This document shows, in pieces, positions 8,996-18,662 of a stretch of DNA of 64,000 bases (position 1 is its first letter; each line of letters starts with the position of its first letter). This DNA is from Chthonomonadaceae bacterium (lineage in GTDB: Bacteria > Armatimonadota > Fimbriimonadia > Fimbriimonadales > Fimbriimonadaceae). Made by a program: the position numbers and the translations under genes. The stretch lies in NCBI GenBank assembly GCA_015709495.1, contig CP054189.1:434001-498000 (forward strand). Reading direction: 5' to 3'. Under the pieces are notes generated by a model that was given only the letters and a program-made list of their open reading frames with translations, was not told the DNA's origin and searched no databases.

Positions 8996-10377
8996 GCCGA
9001 GCGGCGGGCGCGAGAGGACAGAAGTCGCAATTGCGAGCGGTACTTGTTGACCGTCCTCCGGGCGATGTTGAAGCCGCGCTTGGCGAGAATCTGCGACACC
9101 TCTTCGTCGGAAAGCGGTTCGTTCGGGTCCTCCGATTCGAGAATCTCCTCGACCAGTTTCTGGACCCTTAGCGCGGGCTTGAAAAACACCTCGAACGAGA
9201 CCACCTCGCCTGTGGCGATCTGAACGAACTTCCCGGCCGTCGCCCGGCTGACGGTGCTTTCGTGCAGCCCGATGTCGGCAGCCATTTGGGAGCGCGTCAG
9301 GGGGCGCAAGAACGAGTATCGCCCCGTCGTGATGAAGCTCTCTTGCTTGTTCGTCAAATACTCGCCGACTTTGAGCATCGTGGTCCTTCGGTTGCTCAAG
9401 CAGTCGAGAAACGTGTGGGCGCGCTGTACGTACTCAAGGACATGAGCCGCCTCGTCTCCATCCATGGGCTCCCCGCTGCGAATTCGGTGGTAGCGCCGGC
9501 CGTACTCCCGGTTGATCGTAAGCGAAGCCGGGTCGCCCCCCAGTACTTCGATCTTCCAGCCCGTTTCAAGCTTGGTCAGGACCACGTCGGGCGTCACTTG
9601 AGCGACGCGGGGCGCATTTCCGTGCGTGACGTTGCCGTGGAAACCCTGGAGCGGGTAGGGGTTCAACGACCGGATCAGGTCAAAGGCGTCTTCGACGAGG
9701 TCTTGCGCCACTTTGCACTTCCGCGAGATCGTCCGGGATTTCTTCGCAACGAACTCATCCATGTGCCGCGACAATATCCTCTGAGCCAGGGGAGCGAGGG
9801 GGTCTTCGGAGTCCCGCAGTTGGATTTGAAGGCACTCGACGACGCTCGTTGCGCCCACGCCGCTTGGATCGCACGTTTGCAGGAGCCGGATCGCCGCCTG
9901 GACCTCTTCCATAGCGCGCCCCGTCGCGAGAGCCGCCTCCTCGACAGAGCAACTGAGATATCCGTTCTCATCGACGCTCCCGATCAGCAATTCACCCAGC
10001 GGCCGGAGCTCTTCGTCGAGCATCGGCAGCAATTGCGCCCGAAGGTGCTCGATGGCCGAAATCGGCGCGACGGCAAGGTCGAGCCAGTCGTTTTGCTCCG
10101 CGTCGCCTTTGGGTAGGCACCGCCACAACTCTTGGTCATCCCGCGAAACCTTCAGCTCTTGCGGGGCGACCGTCCGTAGAATCTGCTCTTCGGTCAACGG
10201 CTCAGCCTCTTCTTCGAGCCTTTCGAGCGCGGGGTTTTCCTGAAGCTCGAGTTCGATCGCCTGCATCAACTCGGGGACCGCAAGCTGAACCACCTGGCTC
10301 TTCATGATGACGCGCGGATCGACTCGGGTTTGGAGCCGCGTGTCCGCCTGTTGCCGCTGTCTGAAGTCCTGTCTCAT
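8992..10377 (-). CDS. rpoN: RNA polymerase sigma-54 factor
   Basis: 461 residues from ATG 10377 (an in-frame GTG two codons earlier is possible). Region I is Gln/Leu-rich (SQVVQLAVPELMQAIELE), the core-binding domain lies in the middle, a helix-turn-helix is seen at LHESTVSRATAGKFV, and the RpoN box is ARRTVNKYRSQ near the C-terminus. Sigma-54 needs AAA+ activators and reads -24/-12 promoters. It follows an LptC/OstA-like gene on the same strand, which echoes the lptC-lptA-lptB-rpoN order of many diderms, but lptB is absent here. Confidence 0.95.
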   Translation of the reverse strand: MRQDFRQRQQADTRLQTRVDPRVIMKSQVVQLAVPELMQAIELELQENPALERLEEEAEPLTEEQILRTVAPQELKVSRDDQELWRCLPKGDAEQNDWLDLAVAPISAIEHLRAQLLPMLDEELRPLGELLIGSVDENGYLSCSVEEAALATGRAMEEVQAAIRLLQTCDPSGVGATSVVECLQIQLRDSEDPLAPLAQRILSRHMDEFVAKKSRTISRKCKVAQDLVEDAFDLIRSLNPYPLQGFHGNVTHGNAPRVAQVTPDVVLTKLETGWKIEVLGGDPASLTINREYGRRYHRIRSGEPMDGDEAAHVLEYVQRAHTFLDCLSNRRTTMLKVGEYLTNKQESFITTGRYSFLRPLTRSQMAADIGLHESTVSRATAGKFVQIATGEVVSFEVFFKPALRVQKLVEEILESEDPNEPLSDEEVSQILAKRGFNIARRTVNKYRSQLRLLSSRARRSA

Positions 10378-10506
10378 GCCCACACTTCCCAGAAACCGGG
10401 TTCCGGTAGCTGAGTTATCGGCGTGGGTAGGCTCGTCGAGCCTGATCGGATTGCGGGACTTTGCCCGAAGCTGGGAATTCGAAGGGGTCTGTGGGGGCGG
10501 CGGTCC

Positions 10507-11901
10507 CTACCTGTGGCCGATGGGTCCGGTCGGGCCTATGGGGGGCGGCTTGCCCTGGTCGGGTTCTTTGGCGACCGTTCCGGTGATGTTCCAAGCCTGC
10601 CAGGAGTCTTCTTCCGCCGCTGTCGCGACTTCAAACCACTCGGCAACAAGGTCGTCGCCCACTGAGGTCATGATGCGGACTTCCCGCTTGCCCTCGGCTC
10701 CGATCATGCGAAGCGTGTCTTCTTCGCCGTCATAAAGCCCTCGCGGCGCCCACAGGTGCCTCCACCGACCCTCCGGCAGTTCTTGACGCGCCTGTGGCTT
10801 GCCCGTGATGATCGCCCGGCGGCTGCCCTCGGCGTACCAGTACTCGATCTTCTCAGCGGCAATCAGGATGGGATACTTGCGGATCGTCTGCCCCGATCGC
10901 ACTTCATCGTCGTCCTTGCGTTGGGGGTCCGTCGCGCCTTGGGGCTGGGGGCGGTTCTTGGCGATCTCCTCGGGCACCACCGGCCTAAAGGGGGGAATCT
11001 CCATCACCTCGAGCTTCTGGTTCTCTTTTGGCTTGACCACCAGGGTGACGTTCCCTGTTAGCACCGCGCGCTTCTCTGCGCGAAAGATCACGATCTTGTC
11101 GCACCGCAAGTTCGCTTCGATCCCGAAGTACTCGACGGGACCGGTCGCCTCAAAAACGTCCGTTTTCCGATTCAGTGAGCCCTTCGGCGCCTTGACGATC
11201 ACCTCGCCGTCGGTCGCCTCGACGTTCTCATAAAACTCGAGGTCGCCTTTGGCTCGCGCCGCGCCCAGTGCCTTGATCGTCCACTTCTGGGTTTGAGGCT
11301 TGTCCTGCCTCCGAACGGCAGGAATCTCGACCTCGCCTACCCAGGTGATCGGCCCCACTCGGTAGGCGCCGGTATCCAGGCGGTAGAGCAGGTTCTCCGC
11401 CTCAATCGAGCCGTCCATGAACCTACCGGTAATCAGGCCAGAAGTCTGGAGGACTTGCGTGCTTCCCTGATACACCGCCCCAAGCACCTTAAGGTCCATG
11501 TCCTCGTTCCAAATCCGCCCGCCCGAACCTACTTCAAGACGGCGGAACGAAGAATCGTAAGTCGCTGCGGGGCTCGCGAATCGAAACTCGCCGTCCGCGC
11601 CCCGGTACATTCCGTCGGCGACCTCGTGAAACGCCAACCGATCGCGATCTCTTCGGATGTCGAGCGTTCCCACCTTCGCGCTTCCTACCAGCGCCCCGTG
11701 CTCATACATCTTGACGTCGACGCCCTTCAGCCGTACTCCGATCTCCTCGGAAAGCCCTTCGGGAGCCCCTCTGCGAAGCTGAGCGAACGGATCGGTGGTG
11801 AGGATCCACTGAGCCCACATCACCCCGGCGACGATCCCGACGGCCGCGAGCAGCAGTTGCCCGAGTCGAAGCGCCACCCGCTTATTGAAGATTGAAATCA
11901 C
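10507..11901 (-). CDS. LptC/OstA-like periplasmic protein
   Basis: 464 residues with an N-terminal membrane anchor (about residues 10-30, RLGQLLLAAVGIVAGVMW). The body is a long series of short beta strands with recurring patterns such as GEVIVKAPKGSL, LRCDKIVIF and KRAVLTGNVTLV, as in the beta-jellyroll of LptC/LptA/LptD-N that shuttles lipopolysaccharide across the periplasm. The C-terminus is Pro/Gly-rich. It is longer than LptC (about 190 aa) and may combine LptC- and LptA-like parts. It overlaps the upstream lipoprotein gene by 20 bases and precedes rpoN. Whether the organism makes LPS cannot be judged here. Confidence 0.65.
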   Translation of the reverse strand: MISIFNKRVALRLGQLLLAAVGIVAGVMWAQWILTTDPFAQLRRGAPEGLSEEIGVRLKGVDVKMYEHGALVGSAKVGTLDIRRDRDRLAFHEVADGMYRGADGEFRFASPAATYDSSFRRLEVGSGGRIWNEDMDLKVLGAVYQGSTQVLQTSGLITGRFMDGSIEAENLLYRLDTGAYRVGPITWVGEVEIPAVRRQDKPQTQKWTIKALGAARAKGDLEFYENVEATDGEVIVKAPKGSLNRKTDVFEATGPVEYFGIEANLRCDKIVIFRAEKRAVLTGNVTLVVKPKENQKLEVMEIPPFRPVVPEEIAKNRPQPQGATDPQRKDDDEVRSGQTIRKYPILIAAEKIEYWYAEGSRRAIITGKPQARQELPEGRWRHLWAPRGLYDGEEDTLRMIGAEGKREVRIMTSVGDDLVAEWFEVATAAEEDSWQAWNITGTVAKEPDQGKPPPIGPTGPIGHR

Positions 11902-12757
11902 GTCGGATCACCTCGTTGGGTTGAGTCAAGGTGGCGGACTGATCGGGCGCCGTCAGCGCGTCTTTCGAGGCAGAAACCACGTAGTCGCCCGGGACGACGA
12001 AGAAGAAATACTTCCCGTCTGTGCCGACGTTGTACACGCGGATGTCATTCGAGTTTAGCTTCAGCCTCACGATCGCCCCTTGGGCTCCACCAGGGGCCGT
12101 AACGATGCCCCAAATGTTATACGGTGGACCGGGCGGGTTCGGGTCACTGAGCGGGGTGAGAAAGAGGTCGCCGACCTCGACGACGCCCGCTTGCGCAAGG
12201 TTGGGTTGCGTGCTGAAATCCGCCTTGAAGTAAGACGAGTGGCGGATCGATCCCAGAATCCCCCAAAAGGCGGTTTGAGTGCTCGAGGCGTAGGCGACGT
12301 CGATCAGTTCGAACACACCGGAGGCGTTCGTCGTTGCAGCGCGCCCCGCAAACTCTACGGATGCGGCGGCTACCGGGTTGAGCGTTGTGGAGTCCCGCAC
12401 CGTCCCGCGAACCTTCACCCGCTCCGGGCCGATCCAGAGGTCGCCAACGTCCGTGACGCCTGAGGCCGCAGGTACCGTGAACGTCCACACCCCAGAAGTC
12501 GAGGTCAGGGAGTCCACGATCAGCGTCATCGCGCCCGTAGGGACGCTAAGCTGAAACGAACCGTCTGACGCAGAGGTGAGGGAGCTGTTCGAACCCACTT
12601 GGACGGAAGCTTGAGGGTTGGGCGGGCCGCCCGTTTCCACCTGCAAGACGCGCCCGACGAACGTCGCCAGCGCCGTCACGCCGCCCCCGCCACAGGACGA
12701 GACCGCCAAAGTCCCGGCAGCGATCGCGCCCAAGATCCCCAGCCTGAACTTCCTCAT
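11882..12757 (-). CDS. Lipoprotein with carboxypeptidase-regulatory-like domains
   Basis: 291 residues. The signal peptide ends in a lipobox (LAVSSC) near residue 22, followed by a glycine run. Then come repeated beta-sandwich units of the CarboxypepD_reg type: VQVGSNSSLTSASDGSFQL, VRGTVRDSTTLNPVAAASV and IWGIVTAPGGAQGAIV each start a unit of about 80 residues. It is probably displayed on the periplasmic or outer face of an outer membrane. It overlaps both neighbours by 4 and 20 bases, so it sits within one operon from the 15.5-kb gene to the LptC-like gene. Confidence 0.65.
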   Translation of the reverse strand: MRKFRLGILGAIAAGTLAVSSCGGGGVTALATFVGRVLQVETGGPPNPQASVQVGSNSSLTSASDGSFQLSVPTGAMTLIVDSLTSTSGVWTFTVPAASGVTDVGDLWIGPERVKVRGTVRDSTTLNPVAAASVEFAGRAATTNASGVFELIDVAYASSTQTAFWGILGSIRHSSYFKADFSTQPNLAQAGVVEVGDLFLTPLSDPNPPGPPYNIWGIVTAPGGAQGAIVRLKLNSNDIRVYNVGTDGKYFFFVVPGDYVVSASKDALTAPDQSATLTQPNEVIRRDFNLQ

Positions 12758-15552
12758 CGAACGTTCCCCACGCCGACCCAGAGGGTCCGATCGGGAAGTG
12801 TCGCAGTGAAGCTGTACTCGAACGCCGGCCTCACGGTCCGATGGAAGAAAGCCTCGGGGTCTCGAAAAACGAACTGCCGCAGGGAGCCCTCTGCGACCGC
12901 CGCGCGAACCGTGTATCTCTGGCCCGGCTTCAAGCCTGAAAGGCGAATCTTATGCCACGCGGTCGCGCCCGAACGCCTCACGTCTCGGAACAGAGCTTCC
13001 GCCCGCGTGATTGAAGCCGCTTGAAGCCCGCCGGAGAGCGGAGGCGGCAGTCCGCTGTCTTCCGCGCGGTCGAAGCCCGAAGTCGCAGTTCGGCTCTGCC
13101 CAACGTACACTTCGCACCGCTCCTGTGAGCCAATCACGTTGAGCCTGAGCGTCCATTGCAGCGGGTCGATGGGCGGCGGAAAGGGCGAAGCGGCGTTGAA
13201 CGGGCCCTGCGGCATCGAAGCCTGCGCCGGGCGGAACAGGAGAACCACCCCTTCAGGTGCGAGAACCCTCACAAAATAGGCCTTCCCCAAGCCAAAGTTC
13301 GACGCCGCAGCCATTGTGCCCGTCTCCGGGGCGCCGCTTGCGGCATCCGGCGCGCCGGGAACGAACTCGAAAAAGTCCACCCCCAGAACGGTCCCGAGCG
13401 CCTCGCCGTACGACATGGGGAAGTTGGCTGCGTGAACCACGGTTACCCGGCTCGTGCTCACTGCCTCGCCCAACGGGTTGCCGATCAGATTCCAGCCGGG
13501 CCTCAGAGCGACGGCAAGCGGGGTCGCGGGTGATGTGCGGCCCTGCCATGCAAAGCCCGGTTGAGCGCTTTCGAGCCGCAAGAAGTAACCCTGCCCGATC
13601 GTCAGCGGGCCTGAATCGGGATAGATGTCGTAACGGGCTTTGGACGAGTTGTAGCGAGCGGCCAAAACCTCGGCCTCGGGGATTCCCAGCGCCTCACCCG
13701 CAAGGCTCGTCAGCGGGTCGGCGGCGATCCCCAAGGTGAACAGTCCCCGAGGCAGTCCGCCGGAGAACACTGAGACCTCGCCGTCGTTCGGCCGGAGATC
13801 GAGTTCGATGGACCCTGGACCTTTGCTGATCCTGCGGTCGATGAGCACGTCCTGTTGCGGGCCGTTCGTCTGAATCACCTCGACCCGGAGCCTCTGGTAG
13901 CCCAGAAACTCGGGCGTATTGATCCGCGCCTTGAACGCGCCAAAGGTGACGGGGATGTTATCGACGACCGTGGCCCCGTACGTCAACCGAACGCGAAGGG
14001 TCGCCCCTTGAGGAGGGGTGATCCCAACGATCGTGCCCCAGAAGTCGTTGGGCGTGGGCTGCTGCCCCGTGGCAATCGCCCCTGCAGCGACGTAAGTCCG
14101 ATTGATTCGATCTTGAACGCCGATGTCTACGGCCGCGCGATAGGGGGAGGTGAGGCGCAGGTCCGGAAGGTTCGGCGCGACCGACCCGTAAGCGCCGGCG
14201 ATGTCCATGCGATCCTCCTGGGCGCTGGGGAAAATCCGCTCGAACGTGTCGGTCCAGAAGATCGGGTAACTGACCCCGCTTAGGAGCACCTCGTCGCCGT
14301 TGGGCCGGGTCTCGAAGTAGGTGCACTGAACGAGTACCACTCCAAAGTCCGAGGTCCCGGCGTCGGGCGGCAGTGGAATGTTCTGAACGAACAGCTTGGG
14401 GCCCAAAGTGAGCGTGGTGTCCAAGATCGACTGGCGCCGCATCCACTCGGCGAAACTTCGTCCCTCGACGGTTGCGCCCGAAGAACCTGCAAGGCTATCG
14501 ATCACGCTTTGCGCCAGCGCTGCTAGCGCCGAACGATCTCCCCCAATCGAAGGATCGGCGTAAAACGCTGGGTTGAAGGCCGAAAGGAACCCGGGGTACT
14601 CAGCGAGCACCTTCTGCCAGGCCGATCCTGCCATCTGGTAACGGGCCAGGTAAATGCCCCCCAGACTCCCGCCCGCGGGCAAGGGCGCGGAAACGAGGTT
14701 CGCGGCGATGAAGCTCGGACCTCCGAGGGGACGCTGGTTGAAGCCGTCGTAGTGTGGGCCGACGTCGTAGGTGTTCTCCAACACGAAGCCTAAGACTTCG
14801 GAATCGAGATAGACCGGAAGCGCTCCTGCGGTCCTCACAACGCGCATCACGGCAGCACGGACGAGGCCCTCCTGAAACGCATCGTAGGCGTAGGAGTTCG
14901 GCCCCAAATAGGCGAGCAGGAGGCAGTGAACGAAATTGACCGAAGCGGCCTCTTGGCTCGAATACACCGGAAAGCGAATCTCCGCCTCGCCGGCCCCATT
15001 GTCGGGAACGAAGTAGCCCCCCGTGACGGCGTGGCGATCCCCGATGTCCGCGTCGAAGTTGCGGACATAGACATCGCCCCCGATTGAGGGCTGGCCAAAA
15101 ACCGTATTCAGAGTCGATTTCGCCTGGTTGAAGGTGTCGATAAGAAGCTGTTTGTATTGGGTGGGAAACACCCTCGGCCCCGAGGAATCGAACACGAGGT
15201 TGAGATCGGCTTCCGGCCCCATCGAGCGAGGGGGCCTCACTTGGCTCGCGAAAGTCTGAAGCGGCGAGCCAAGGGAGCGGAACCGCACCACCGTCGGAAA
15301 CGAGAGCGGAATCTCGGGGTGGTACCTTCCTGCGCGGGAGAGCGCTCCTCGCGCGCTCTCCGTTGAACGGGCAAGTTTCTGAGCAAGGTCTCTCACGGCC
15401 GCGACGCCCCGTGAGGCGATTCTCTCGGGACTCCGTTCGATGCCGACCTCGACTTCGACGACCCCGGATTGCCCCAGCGCCACGCTCCACGAGCCACCCA
15501 GCGCCAGCAGCGCCGCCCAAGCGTGAACTCCCCACTTGCGATTCTCTGCCAC
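12754..15552 (-). CDS. Large exported surface protein, possible degenerate metallopeptidase
   Basis: 932 residues with an N-terminal signal (about residues 10-27, AWAALLALGGSWSVALG). Around residue 208, NFVHCLLLAYLG followed some 15 residues later by FQEGLV has the layout of a gluzincin HExxH...E site in which Glu and the second His are lost. The middle has two beta-rich domains, and the last 300 residues contain another beta-sandwich region with LRPGWNLIGNPLG and a closing fibronectin-like domain. It starts the overlap chain (4 bases with the following lipoprotein). Function unknown; a surface adhesin or pseudo-protease scaffold is a guess. Confidence 0.55.
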   Translation of the reverse strand: MAENRKWGVHAWAALLALGGSWSVALGQSGVVEVEVGIERSPERIASRGVAAVRDLAQKLARSTESARGALSRAGRYHPEIPLSFPTVVRFRSLGSPLQTFASQVRPPRSMGPEADLNLVFDSSGPRVFPTQYKQLLIDTFNQAKSTLNTVFGQPSIGGDVYVRNFDADIGDRHAVTGGYFVPDNGAGEAEIRFPVYSSQEAASVNFVHCLLLAYLGPNSYAYDAFQEGLVRAAVMRVVRTAGALPVYLDSEVLGFVLENTYDVGPHYDGFNQRPLGGPSFIAANLVSAPLPAGGSLGGIYLARYQMAGSAWQKVLAEYPGFLSAFNPAFYADPSIGGDRSALAALAQSVIDSLAGSSGATVEGRSFAEWMRRQSILDTTLTLGPKLFVQNIPLPPDAGTSDFGVVLVQCTYFETRPNGDEVLLSGVSYPIFWTDTFERIFPSAQEDRMDIAGAYGSVAPNLPDLRLTSPYRAAVDIGVQDRINRTYVAAGAIATGQQPTPNDFWGTIVGITPPQGATLRVRLTYGATVVDNIPVTFGAFKARINTPEFLGYQRLRVEVIQTNGPQQDVLIDRRISKGPGSIELDLRPNDGEVSVFSGGLPRGLFTLGIAADPLTSLAGEALGIPEAEVLAARYNSSKARYDIYPDSGPLTIGQGYFLRLESAQPGFAWQGRTSPATPLAVALRPGWNLIGNPLGEAVSTSRVTVVHAANFPMSYGEALGTVLGVDFFEFVPGAPDAASGAPETGTMAAASNFGLGKAYFVRVLAPEGVVLLFRPAQASMPQGPFNAASPFPPPIDPLQWTLRLNVIGSQERCEVYVGQSRTATSGFDRAEDSGLPPPLSGGLQAASITRAEALFRDVRRSGATAWHKIRLSGLKPGQRYTVRAAVAEGSLRQFVFRDPEAFFHRTVRPAFEYSFTATLPDRTLWVGVGNVR

Positions 15553-15625
15553 GTTCGTTCCTTACAATTCAGGGACGCGGATGTTCCCGCGCCCCCCTGT
15601 GTTTCTTGACTTCTCCAGCGAAAGG

Positions 15626-16933
15626 CTAGTTCGCAACAAAGTCCCCAATTCGGCTCAGAGTTAGGCTTTCGCCTCCGTTCGCCGAACCGACGACAAGGTA
15701 GTAATACCGCTTGCCCGCCTGGAGTTGCGATCCATCGTACTGCATCGAAGTTCCCGAAGTCGCAAACGACGACCAGACCGGAGTCACTGCGATTCCAGGG
15801 TAACTGTCGAAAAGGTACACGGCGTATTCGGTCGTCCCCACCGCGGCCAACCAACGAAACGTCAGCGGAGACAGCGTGGGCTGAAGGAGCGCAAGCTCGC
15901 CCAGAGTCTCGACTCCGTACCGGTTGCTGAACCCACTTTCGCTATTCTGGGTGTCCGGGTAGGACGTGTTGAGCGCTGTGATCTCGTAATAGTAGGTCCT
16001 GCCTTCGCGCAGATTGTCGTCGATGTCAGCGAAAAACGTCGCGTAGGGGTCGCGAAGGAAGTCGACGGCTACGCTCGCTCCAAGGGCGGTCGTCGCCCGG
16101 TAGATCCCGTACCCGAGGAGGTTTTCGAGCGTCGTCGAGCTGACCGGGTCCCAAAAGAGGTCGGCTTCGACATGATAACCGCCGGGCGTAAGGCGTCCGC
16201 TCGCCTTTCTGCGGCCGCGCTCGGGCTTCAGGTAGTCCTTGATCGCTTCGTAGGCTCGGTCAGTCTCGGGTGTCCGAGTTACCTCATACGGCGTAGTCCA
16301 AGCGACGGCAAACAGGTTGGTCGGAGCGGGAAGGCTCGCGTTGGACTCGTCGTTGAGAACGAAGTCGAATTGCCTGGCCTCGCCCGCAGAAAGGAGCACC
16401 ACGGAGTTGTCGTTGTCGTAGGTCCGCGCGCTCGCGCTCACTTCATAGGTGACGCCGGACATCAGTTCCCGAAGGTCGTAGTCGCCGTTCGAATTCGTGA
16501 TCGAAACGTTGCTCGAAAGCGTGCCCGCATAAGCGAACACCCTCGCACCGGCAATCCGACTCCCGAAGCGATCTCGGACGGTCCCATACATCCGCGCCTG
16601 CTGATCGGTCCGGACGACGGTGATGTTGGCGCTCTTGGACCGCTCGCCTCGAAACACCGACACAACCTGACGACCCGAGAACGTCACTCCTTGCGACGTG
16701 ATCGAAGCTCGAACGACGTGCGTCCCCTCGGGGAGCCGATCGATGACATAGGCGCCTCCTGAGTTCGTTTGCGTCGTACGCGAACCTGCGGTAACTTGGG
16801 CGTTCCTTACGGGGTCGCCGTTCGCGTCGGTCACGATCCCGGCCAGTTGAGTCAAGAACAGGCCCGTGTTGGTGCAACCAGAAGCGCCCAGCAAGGCGAC
16901 GATAGCGGCCAAGAGAAAGGTGATGCGTGCCAC
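15626..16933 (-). CDS. Lipoprotein with carboxypeptidase-regulatory-like and Fn3-like domains
   Basis: 435 residues from GTG 16933, chosen because it places a clean lipoprotein signal (VARITFLLAAIVALLGASGC) at the N-terminus; a TTG at 16960 would add nine mostly charged residues. Two CarboxypepD_reg-like units follow (LAGIVTDANGDPVRNAQV and MYGTVRDRFGSRIAGARV), then two fibronectin-type-III-like segments, the second ending in AGKRYYYLVVGSANGG. It is likely an outer-membrane or surface lipoprotein. It lies 73 bases upstream of the large exported protein on the same strand and is probably part of the same envelope gene set. Confidence 0.6.
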   Translation of the reverse strand: MARITFLLAAIVALLGASGCTNTGLFLTQLAGIVTDANGDPVRNAQVTAGSRTTQTNSGGAYVIDRLPEGTHVVRASITSQGVTFSGRQVVSVFRGERSKSANITVVRTDQQARMYGTVRDRFGSRIAGARVFAYAGTLSSNVSITNSNGDYDLRELMSGVTYEVSASARTYDNDNSVVLLSAGEARQFDFVLNDESNASLPAPTNLFAVAWTTPYEVTRTPETDRAYEAIKDYLKPERGRRKASGRLTPGGYHVEADLFWDPVSSTTLENLLGYGIYRATTALGASVAVDFLRDPYATFFADIDDNLREGRTYYYEITALNTSYPDTQNSESGFSNRYGVETLGELALLQPTLSPLTFRWLAAVGTTEYAVYLFDSYPGIAVTPVWSSFATSGTSMQYDGSQLQAGKRYYYLVVGSANGGESLTLSRIGDFVAN

Positions 16934-16995
16934 GTCAGTCGAACGCTCCAACGAATCCAATGTTACGAGAATCAGGCTACACCCGGTACTTGGTC

Positions 16996-18528
16996 TCAGG
17001 CGAATTTCCGATAGTTTTCGTCGAACATCTTCTTGAGCTCGCTTGCGCGGGCATCGTAGGCGTCCTTATCGGCCCAGGTGTTGCGGGGGTCGAGAACCTC
17101 GCTCGGCACCCCGGAGCAACTCGTCGGGATCGACAGTCCGAATACGGCGTCCTCGACAAAGGGAACTTGGGACAGATCGCCGGAGAGCGCCGCCGAAAGC
17201 AGGGCGCGGGTGTGAGAGAGCTTCATTCTCGTCCCCACTCCGTAGGGTCCGCCGGTCCATCCGGTGTTGACGAGCCAAACCGTGGCCTCGTGCCGGTCGA
17301 TCTTTTCACCCAAGAGGTCGGCGTACACCTTGGGCCTCAGAGGCAGGAAGGGCGCGCCGAAGCAGGTGGAGAACGTCACTTGCGGCTCGGTGATTCCCGC
17401 CTCCGTACCCGCGACCTTCGCGGTGTATCCGTTCAGGAAGTGGTACATCGCCTGCTCGGAAGTCAGTTTGCTGATCGGGGGGAGCACGCCGAACGCGTCG
17501 CAAGTCAGGAAAAAGATGTTCTTGGGGTGCGTACCGACGCTCGGTTCTGCGGCGTTCGGAACGTACTCGATCGGGTAGGCGCAGCGAGTGTTCTCCGTAA
17601 TCGACCCGTCGTCGTAGTCCGGAACGTTCTGGCCGTCGAGGACCACGTTCTCGAGTACGGACCCAAATCGAACGGCCTCCCAAATCTGCGGTTCCCCCTC
17701 TTTGCTGAGCTTGATGCACTTCGCATAGCAACCGCCTTCGAAGTTGAACACGCCATCTTCGGTCCAACCGTGCTCGTCGTCCCCGATGAGGTGTCGCTCA
17801 GGGTCGGCGCTGAGCGTCGTCTTTCCCGTTCCCGAGAGACCAAAGAACAGAGCCGTATCGCCGGACGGGCCGATGTTCGCGGAGCAGTGCATGCTCATGA
17901 CGCCCTTCAGCGGAAGCAGGTAGTTCAAGATCGTGAACACCGACTTCTTCATCTCGCCCGCGTAATGGGTGCCAAAGATGAGCACCGTCTTGGTGGCGAA
18001 ATTCAACGCGATCACGGCCTCGCTTCGGGTGCCGTCGGTTGCGGGGTCCGCATGAAGGAGCGGAAGATCGACGATCGTCCATTCGGGCTTGAAGCCGTCC
18101 AGTTCTCTCTGGCCGGGCCGAATCAGAAGCTGCTTGATGAACAAGGCGTGGTAGGGCCGCTCGGCAATCACGCGCACGTTGATTCGATGCGCGGGGTCCG
18201 CGCCGCCGTAAGCATCGATCACGTACAGGCGCTTGCCTTCGATGTACCGCTCAGCCTTTTCGAGCAGAGCCGAGAACGTTGCCGGATCGAGCGAAGAGTT
18301 GTTCTCCCACCAAATGTGCTCTTCGCTGCCGGGCTCGCGAACCGTGACCTTGTCCTTGGGCGTTCGCCCGGTGTATTTTCCTGTGAGGGCGACGAGCGCG
18401 CCGTTCGAGGCCAGACGATCGCCACTGCGTACGGCATGGGCCACCAGTTCGGCGACCGGGAGGTTGATGAGAAGTTCACCGGCGGTGGAGAGATCGAATT
18501 GCGCCGGAAACGAAGAAGTAGAAGCCAT
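16996..18528 (-). CDS. pckA: Phosphoenolpyruvate carboxykinase (ATP)
   Basis: 510 residues. Converts oxaloacetate plus ATP to PEP, CO2 and ADP, the first committed step of gluconeogenesis. The P-loop GLSGTGKTTLSADP lies near residue 237, preceded by GTHYAGEMKKSVF with the metal and substrate ligands and followed by IGDDEHGW and VFNFEGGCYAK. The length fits the ATP-dependent family rather than the GTP form. An AAGGA-type SD precedes the ATG. Its neighbour across 134 bases is a gmk-yvcK pair; YvcK proteins are known to influence gluconeogenic growth, so the grouping may be functional. Confidence 0.95.
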   Translation of the reverse strand: MASTSSFPAQFDLSTAGELLINLPVAELVAHAVRSGDRLASNGALVALTGKYTGRTPKDKVTVREPGSEEHIWWENNSSLDPATFSALLEKAERYIEGKRLYVIDAYGGADPAHRINVRVIAERPYHALFIKQLLIRPGQRELDGFKPEWTIVDLPLLHADPATDGTRSEAVIALNFATKTVLIFGTHYAGEMKKSVFTILNYLLPLKGVMSMHCSANIGPSGDTALFFGLSGTGKTTLSADPERHLIGDDEHGWTEDGVFNFEGGCYAKCIKLSKEGEPQIWEAVRFGSVLENVVLDGQNVPDYDDGSITENTRCAYPIEYVPNAAEPSVGTHPKNIFFLTCDAFGVLPPISKLTSEQAMYHFLNGYTAKVAGTEAGITEPQVTFSTCFGAPFLPLRPKVYADLLGEKIDRHEATVWLVNTGWTGGPYGVGTRMKLSHTRALLSAALSGDLSQVPFVEDAVFGLSIPTSCSGVPSEVLDPRNTWADKDAYDARASELKKMFDENYRKFA

Positions 18529-18662
18529 TTCTTGAAGTCCTTAGGCTGCGGTCGCGGCGCGAGGAAAGGACGCAACGAAGGCGCCGGAGCGCAGGTAACC
18601 GGTTCATTTTACCCCGGGTCAGAGCCAGGCTGCCCCGCCCCTCGCCCGCGGGCGCACCTTGG

